Positions 58,293 to 64,000 of a stretch of 64,000 bases of DNA are shown piece by piece; the first letter of the stretch is position 1, and each line of letters opens with the position of its first letter. Both the position numbers and the translations under genes were made by a program. The notes below the pieces were generated by a model. It saw only the letters and a program-made list of their open reading frames with translations, did not search any database and was not told the DNA's origin. This DNA is from Spongilla lacustris (Eukaryota > Porifera > Demospongiae > Spongillida > Spongillidae), in assembly GCA_949361645.1 (NCBI GenBank), contig OX442430.1, positions 5,692,543-5,756,542 of the forward strand. Direction: 5' to 3'.

Positions 58293-61200
58293 TCACACAA
58301 TACTGCACACATTGCAATGTCTTGGGAGGCAGAACATGCATGAGGTGATCTGAAACTTTGATGCATCCTCTTCAGTGAGGTGGTTATTTATGCTCTCAGG
58401 GAGACACGCGACAATGAAGATGACCAAGAGGACTATGAAACCAAATATGAGAAACACAAGATGGTAGTCAATTGGGTAGCCAAATTTTATGTTTTGATCG
58501 CTTAATGAAAAGGAGTATACTCCTCCGGTAAAAGAGGTAGCTGCAGTTCTGGGAAAAAGAAACGCAATGATTTCATTAAACCACAGAACTTGCGAGGTAC
58601 ATGTGTGTGGAGATGTGTGTGTGTGTGAGGGAATGTGTGTGTGGGGGTTGGTGTCACTGTGTGGGGAACAGAAAGCATGCACCCTAATCGAATTGATGAT
58701 AAAATATTCATGATAAAAGGTCAATACTTCATTTTAACTCTAACACCAAGGGCGGACGCAGGGGGGGGGGGGGGGGTCCGGGGGTCTGCCCCCCCCCCCC
58801 CCCCCCTCGAACCTGTATATTAATATAATTAATGTACATGTATAATTAGCGTACTACACGTGTCAATACACATAGCGTACATACAATCCCCCTGTATGTA
58901 CAATCTGTGGAAAAATACGAATGCACACCACAAATTTTTTTTGTGCGCGCCCCTCCCCCGCATCAATTATTCATGCCGGACCCCCCCCCCTCACCAAAAT
59001 CCTGCATCCACCCCTGAACACTACACATCTACATGTAAGTAACATGCAGGCATTGGCATGATTGTACCACATGCAGGTACCCTATAACAAAATGTATGTA
59101 GGTACAGGGTCCTATACCAACCATGCATGCTATTAAATGTAAAGCAGCCAGGGAGCATACCCTAAGTCCTCATCCCCATCAACATTTATTGCTGCATCTG
59201 CCCCTTAAAAAAACCACATACATGCATGTACAATCACAATGCATGGTCTACATATGTACCTGACAAGGGAAGTGGCTGACAGTGCCAATCCATTCACGGA
59301 TCCCAGCTTGTCCTTTGTGACTGAGTTGTTGATAAGCAGGCTCATTGCACTGAATATGGTGGCATTGGTCACGTTGTACACCACCAGGGCCAATATCAAA
59401 ATGACCCAAAATGACTCAACCCTGCAGCATGGGACATGTAGGGGGGAAATAAAAAACAATGCCTAGAACAATAACTCACTTTCGTTATGTACATACAATT
59501 CCCGGGGGGGGGGGGGGGGGAATGACACGATCGCGCGCAAAAAACGGCCACAAATCGTGCGGTTTTCAAAACGTTGTATCTCCTTGACTGTGCAATATAG
59601 TCGAGTCACATTTTGCATATTTACAAAGCGGTCCTGTGTCTATAGAAGTCCAAAGATGGTTTAATTTGCAATGCATCATTCCGAAGATACTCACATTTAA
59701 GTAAGAGGCAAGATTTCGCAGGTTTCATACAAAACCCCACGAAATCTTTCCTCTTACTTGAATGTGAATATCTTTGGAACAACGCATCGCAAATTAAACC
59801 ATCTTTGGACTTCTATAGACACAGGACCGCTTTGTAAATATGCAAAATGCGACTCCCTATATTGCACAATCAAGGAGATACAGCGTTTGGAAGACCGCGC
59901 GATTTGACGAGTTTATGGCCGTTTTTCGCACGCTATCACATCGTTTTTTTCTCGGGATACATGTAACAATAACTCACTGTCATTGAAAGTGATACATTTA
60001 CAGTAAAGGAAATTAAATCATGTCCGTGAATTGAAGAAAACACATGCCCCCATACCAGTAGTGAATCACTTTCCATATGTCAAGTTTATTATACATGCAG
60101 AGCTCAGAGCTACATGTATGTGGGTCACCTAGTAGCTACATGTATGTGGGTCACCTAGTAGCTACATGTATGTGGGTCACCTAGTAGCTACATGTATGTG
60201 GGTCACCTAGTAGCTACATGTATGTGGGTCACCTAGTAGCTACATGTATGTGGGTCACCTAGTAGCTACATGTATGTGGGTCACCTAGTAGCTACATGTA
60301 TGTGGGTCACCTAGTAACTACGCTCACAGAGTAACTACATGTATGGAGCTATGTGTGTACAAGATAGCAGTTGTCAGGTTGAACCTTGGACCCTACAGGT
60401 GACATTGCAGATATCTGTTTACACACAAGTATGCATGTACACCTACATACCATTACCATATAAGGTCATTGCAACTATGCATAAATATAATATGATATCA
60501 GCCACATACACTGTAGATGCATAATGCTTTCCCCTGCCAAGTTATTTCTTTATAGTACTAGCCACAATATCTGAATAATAGCTGTATGGCTGAATGCCAG
60601 GGCTCCAGTGCTATAGACATGTACTGTGCATACGCTCATGGATGATACCACATTTATAAATACTTGTGGGGGGTGGGGTAGGGTAGGAGTGTGAATCAAC
60701 CAAATGCAACAAATTTCTCATAGTAATATCACCTTTCCATGCACAAATGCATCCATGCACTACATACATGTACAAGTACATGTATGCACACATCACTACT
60801 AAATCTGATGTGGTCAAGGTGCGATGAATGCGTAGAGGAGAGGGAGCAGGAGGGACTCACGGAATAGACAGCCAAAGTCTATGTATGAATGGAAACAACA
60901 TGACCACTACCATAAAAGGAATGGCATTCATCTGAAACGTATTGATAGAACGGAACCTTCTCTCAAGCTGTGAGAGAGAAAAAGATGTGTTGTTAGTGCA
61001 TATGAACATTCTCCACCTTCCCTCCCCTCTCCACCCTCCCCTCTCCACCCCTCCCCTCTTCACTCCTCCCCTCTCCACTCCTCCCTGCTCCACTCCTCCC
61101 CTCTCCACCCATCCCCTTTCCACCCCCTCCCCTCTCCACTCACCAAGGGGTACAACACGAGTCCAATAGGCAGCAAGATGCCTCCAGCCACTGCCAGAGA

Positions 61201-63286
61201 GAGACCAATCTCCTTCGCCGTAAACTCCAGCCCACCTAGGGAAGGAAGTAGAAAATAAAGGTACACCTATGTGTATGACCTCACCACATACCATGGTATG
61301 AACAAGGGGTTCAACAAAACATTAACCTACCACACTACTACGCAACATTGCCCCACCCCTATTCCAGCCCACATTGCCCCACCTCTATCATCCACATTGC
61401 CCCACCCCTATCCCCAAATTGCCCCACCCCTATCCCCACATTGCCCCACCCCTATCCCCACATTGCCCCACCCCTATCCCCACATTGCCACACCCCTATC
61501 CCCACATTGCCCCACCCCTATCCCCACATTGCCCCACCCCTATCCTCACATTGCCCCATCCCTACATTGCCCCACCCCTATCCCCACATTGCCCCACCCC
61601 TAGCCTATCACCACATTACCCCACCCCTATCCCCACATTGCCCCACCCCTAGCCTATCACCACATTACCCCACCCCTATCCCCACATTGCCCCATCCCTA
61701 TCCCTACATTGCCCCACCCCTAGCCTATCCCCACATTGCCCCACCCCTATCCCCACCCCTCCTACCATAGTCGAGGGGCGTGGCACACCATAGGGAGTAG
61801 AGCTCATCAAACCCAATGGCCGAAAATGACAAAGCACAGTACACAGTAACGGTCATGAGTACCAAGCGACCCCTGTGAGGCATGTATGTGCGGAGGGAAG
61901 GAGGAAGGGAAGGGGAGGAGGAATGTTAATACACATGTACACCTGACTACTCATACAGTGTGACTAACACCATGTATGCCACCTAGAGATGCATGCCACC
62001 TAGAGATGTATGCCACCTAGAGATGCATGCCACCTAGAGTCACTATTCATTAATCCGATAATCTTTAACTGACTAGTATATAAGTTTATTGTTTGGTAGA
62101 GATCAGTTAACCTACATGTACATGAAGCCATTTCATGAAGAACTGTAATTGAATGTTGTTGTCCCAAAAATCTTCCGTAACATACTACATGTACATGTAC
62201 TTGGTTAAAAGCCCTAGCTAGTAGGCCTACTACTTGGTTAAAAGCCCTAGCTAGTAGGCCTACTACTTGGTTAAAAGCCCTAGCTAGTAGGCCTACTACT
62301 TGGTTAAAAGCCCTAGCTAGTAGGCCTACTACTTGGTTAAAAGCCCTAGCTAGTAGGCCTACTACTTGGTTAAAAGCCCTAGCTAGTAGGCCTACTACTT
62401 GGTTAAAAGCCCTAGCTAGTAGGCCTACTACTTGGTTAAAAGCCCTAGTAGCTAGTACCACTTCCTTTCCTACATGTATGGTTTCCATTCTGCCCCATTT
62501 CTTAGCAACAATCATCAAATACCCACACAGACACAGTAGGCTTGCAGATCATGCCTAGTTTCCCCCCCCCCCCCCCCCCCCCCATGCAGCACGCTCACAT
62601 GCAGCTCACATGTACCTAGTCCCCATCCTACTAACCTGATCAATGTTACAAAGTCCCGGACCCATCCCTTGATGCGGTGCAGTGGGTGTCCACATCTCTC
62701 AGGGGAGCAGGCACACTTGCACGAGCGTTTTGACAAGCTCTGTTGGGAATGGTCTGGGGACCAGTCAGGTAAACCTATCCCTGAGTTTGTTGCGACCACA
62801 TGGAGGTTAGAGGAAGTATTAACATGACGCCCCGTACTGGATGCTAGGGAGAGCCAGTCTGTGCTGGGCATGTAGGAGTCCTCCACCCTGGTCCTCAGTG
62901 GGTCTGTATTGGTCCTGAAGGGGTCCATGCTGAACATCTGGGAGTCCATGCTGAGCATCTGGGTGTCCATGCTGAGCCTCTGCCTGGGGTCCATGTTGGG
63001 TCTCAGATCAACAATATCAGCATCCACTTCTAGCTCTTGGACAGTCCCGTTTGTGGTAGACGAGTGGGTGGAACTGTTGCCATGGTTACAGAGTGGCAGT
63101 GCCAAAGGGTACGAGTCGTCTTCGTCTTCTGAGTCGTCCAGCTTCTGCCCAAGGGTGCCCAGGTCAACATCACCACATTCTTCCTCGTCAGAGGGAGGGT
63201 CTTGGAAGTGGGTGCGGTCCCGCTCCGAGGGTGCTTGGGGAAGCCCTATAGTGGTAGGTACCTGAGTGTACCCATCACTGGTGTTC
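58293..63286 (-). CDS. Major-facilitator transporter, ZIFL/TetA-like, C-terminal half (spliced, 5' incomplete)
   Basis: Six exons join in phase on the minus strand: 63286-62636, 61872-61766, 61235-61144, 60967-60861, 59421-59260 and 58548-58293 (stop TGA). Donors include GTGAGT twice (after 61144 and 60861), and acceptors have pyrimidine tracts ending CAG/TAG. Exon 1 encodes a long acidic, Met/Asp/Ser-rich cytosolic loop ending RIKGWVRDFVTLIR. Later exons give membrane segments: LVLMTVTVYCALSFSAIGF, LSLAVAGGILLPIGLVLYPL, AIPFMVVVMLFPF, VILILALVVYNVTNATIFSA and LVFLIFGFIVLLVIFIVACL. ELYSLWCATPLDYGG and INNSVTKDKLGSVNGLALSATSL are typical of plant ZIFL-type and fungal drug/H+ antiporters. The substrate is unknown. 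Segments 1-6 must lie beyond position 64000. The acceptor of the first listed exon is the least certain junction. Confidence 0.86.
58755..58806. repeat. Poly-G / poly-C hairpin in the last intron
   Basis: GGACGCAGGGGGG.. and CCGGGGGTCTGCCCCCC..: runs of G and C separated by about 12 bases can pair. It is probably the end of a small MITE (a related word recurs inverted at 58975-59015). Confidence 0.6.
59526..59945. repeat. Foldback element 5 in a transporter intron (about 420 bp)
   Basis: The arms 59526-59718 and 59740-59945 pair with few mismatches around a 21-base loop. AAACGGCCA, GTATCTCCTTGA, TTTGCATATTTACAAAGCGG and GACACAGGACCGC are visible in complementary order. Flanked on the left by poly-G. 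Non-coding. Confidence 0.9.
60108..60322. repeat. 26-bp minisatellite in a transporter intron
   Basis: About eight nearly identical units of AGCTACATGTATGTGGGTCACCTAGT. High identity suggests recent expansion. Confidence 0.95.
61010..61143. repeat. CCCCTCTCCACTCCT short tandem repeat in a transporter intron
   Basis: About nine units of 13-16 bp directly abutting the donor of the 61235-61144 exon. The intron is pyrimidine-rich on the plus strand, so purine-rich in the transcript. Confidence 0.85.
61345..61762. repeat. 22-bp minisatellite in a transporter intron
   Basis: About eighteen units of ACATTGCCCCACCCCTATCCCC with occasional AGCCTATCACC variants. It ends just four bases before exon 61872-61766. 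Pro/His-rich open frames over it are artefacts. Confidence 0.95.
62199..62452. repeat. 33-bp minisatellite in a transporter intron
   Basis: Eight near-identical units of TACTTGGTTAAAAGCCCTAG plus CTAGTAGGCCTAC. The unit length is a multiple of three, so an open frame with repeated NQVVGLLARAF arises by chance. CTAGCTAG and TAGGCCTA are palindromic. Confidence 0.95.
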
Positions 63287-63589
63287 CTGAGGTCAGTGGA
63301 GTGATGGTCAACAAAAACACAGCAAGCAAGCCTATGACAACATGTGGGTTTGTGGTACCACTTCATAATGTACATACATGTATGTATTAGTTTAATTAAA
63401 TAATGCATGTATATACTTGTACATATTACATGTACAAGTATACTCAATATCAATAGCAGTTGATTAATAATGGAAGATACTGGTTACATGTAATACCAAA
63501 TAGTTTACGAGTAATTAATATTTAATAATGCTGATTCATAATACATGTACATACCAAAGCCAAGCACTAAGTCATCACATGCCACTCCC

Positions 63590-63930
63590 CTACTCATCTC
63601 ATGCCACTCCCCTACCATCACATGCCACTCCCCTACCATCACATGCCACTCCCCTACTCATCTCATGCCACTCCCCTACCATCACATGCCACTCCCCTAC
63701 TCATCTCATGCCACTCCCCTACCATCACATGCCACTCCCCTACCATCACATGCCACTCCCCTACCCATCTCATGCCACTCCCCCTACTCATCTCATGCCA
63801 CTCCCCCTACCCATCTCATGCCACTCCCCCTACTCATCTTATGCCACTCCCCCTACTCATCTCATGCCACTCCCCCTACCCATCACCTGCCACTCCCCCT
63901 ACTCATCACCTGCCACTCCCCCAACCCATC
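63590..63930. repeat. 21-22-bp minisatellite upstream of the transporter exon
   Basis: About sixteen units of CATGCCACTCCCCTACCATCA / CATGCCACTCCCCCTACTCATCT, presumably in the next intron of the transporter gene. No exon was recognised between here and the window end. Confidence 0.92.
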
Positions 63931-64000
63931 ACTCTCACCAGCTCCATCTCATAGCAAGCTCCTACACCATTGCCTGCCCCCTTCGCCCCCCCACAACATA

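Noticed and set aside
61271..61770. Pro/His/Tyr-rich open frames of 90-140 codons
   Set aside because: They are translations of the 22-bp intronic minisatellite in different frames.
62000..62518. 172-codon minus-strand frame with NQVVGLLARAF repeats
   Set aside because: Product of the 33-bp minisatellite (multiple of three) within an intron. It has no splice link to the transporter exons, whose phases join without it.

Overview
The window looks like draft genomic DNA of an invertebrate animal. A marine sponge or similarly early-branching animal is my best guess, but no marker gene proves it. Support for a eukaryote: spliced genes with GT..AG introns and phase-consistent exons, TATA/CCAAT promoters, AATAAA polyadenylation signals, very many transposon remnants, minisatellites, long foldbacks and a 200-N scaffold gap. 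There is no operon, Shine-Dalgarno site, rRNA or CRISPR array. The short palindrome TACATGTA and its extensions are strikingly common throughout.

Layout. 0-17 kb is mobile-element territory: two long foldback elements, a decayed Ulp1-type (C48) peptidase plus PHD-finger reading frame, an almost intact OTU peptidase frame on the other strand, a TA-flanked MITE, and a hAT MITE with a perfect 8-bp target-site duplication. Two paralogous first exons with TATA/CCAAT promoters lie at 11.1-11.3 kb and 19.9-20.2 kb, with a third promoter-like copy at 19.0 kb. At 20.6-24.2 kb, unrecognised spliced exons lie on both strands, associated with two oppositely oriented arrays of the same 28-bp satellite.

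The most notable gene is at 28.4-31.6 kb. It is full-length and resembles VioB / iminophenyl-pyruvate dimer synthase (ferritin-like domain), otherwise known to me from bacterial tryptophan-dimer pigment pathways. It has a splice acceptor at its 5' side, one apparent frameshift (or a 40-nt intron), and a partial duplicate at 6.8-8.3 kb. Two dead non-LTR retrotransposon tails sit in its upstream intron, and the duplicate preserves the empty site.

At 36.6-38.3 kb is an acyl-CoA synthetase / 4-coumarate-CoA-ligase-like gene with changes at two hallmark catalytic motifs. An exon encoding 14-residue repeats may lie at 39.25-39.64 kb. A CACTA-type (Tnp2) transposase remnant occupies 41.8-43.6 kb, followed by the gap.

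43.8-57.6 kb is a degenerate satellite whose orientation flips at two palindrome centres (about 46.9 and 52.1 kb), with a 2-kb transposon nested inside. The last 6 kb (58.3-63.3 kb, minus strand) hold the C-terminal half of a spliced major-facilitator transporter of the plant ZIFL / tetracycline-antiporter-like type. Four of its five introns carry minisatellites or, in one case, also a foldback. Its N-terminal half lies beyond the window.

No joint pathway for these genes is evident. The VioB-like enzyme, the CoA-ligase-like protein and the transporter could be imagined in one secondary-metabolite route, but they are separated by repeats and I would not claim it.
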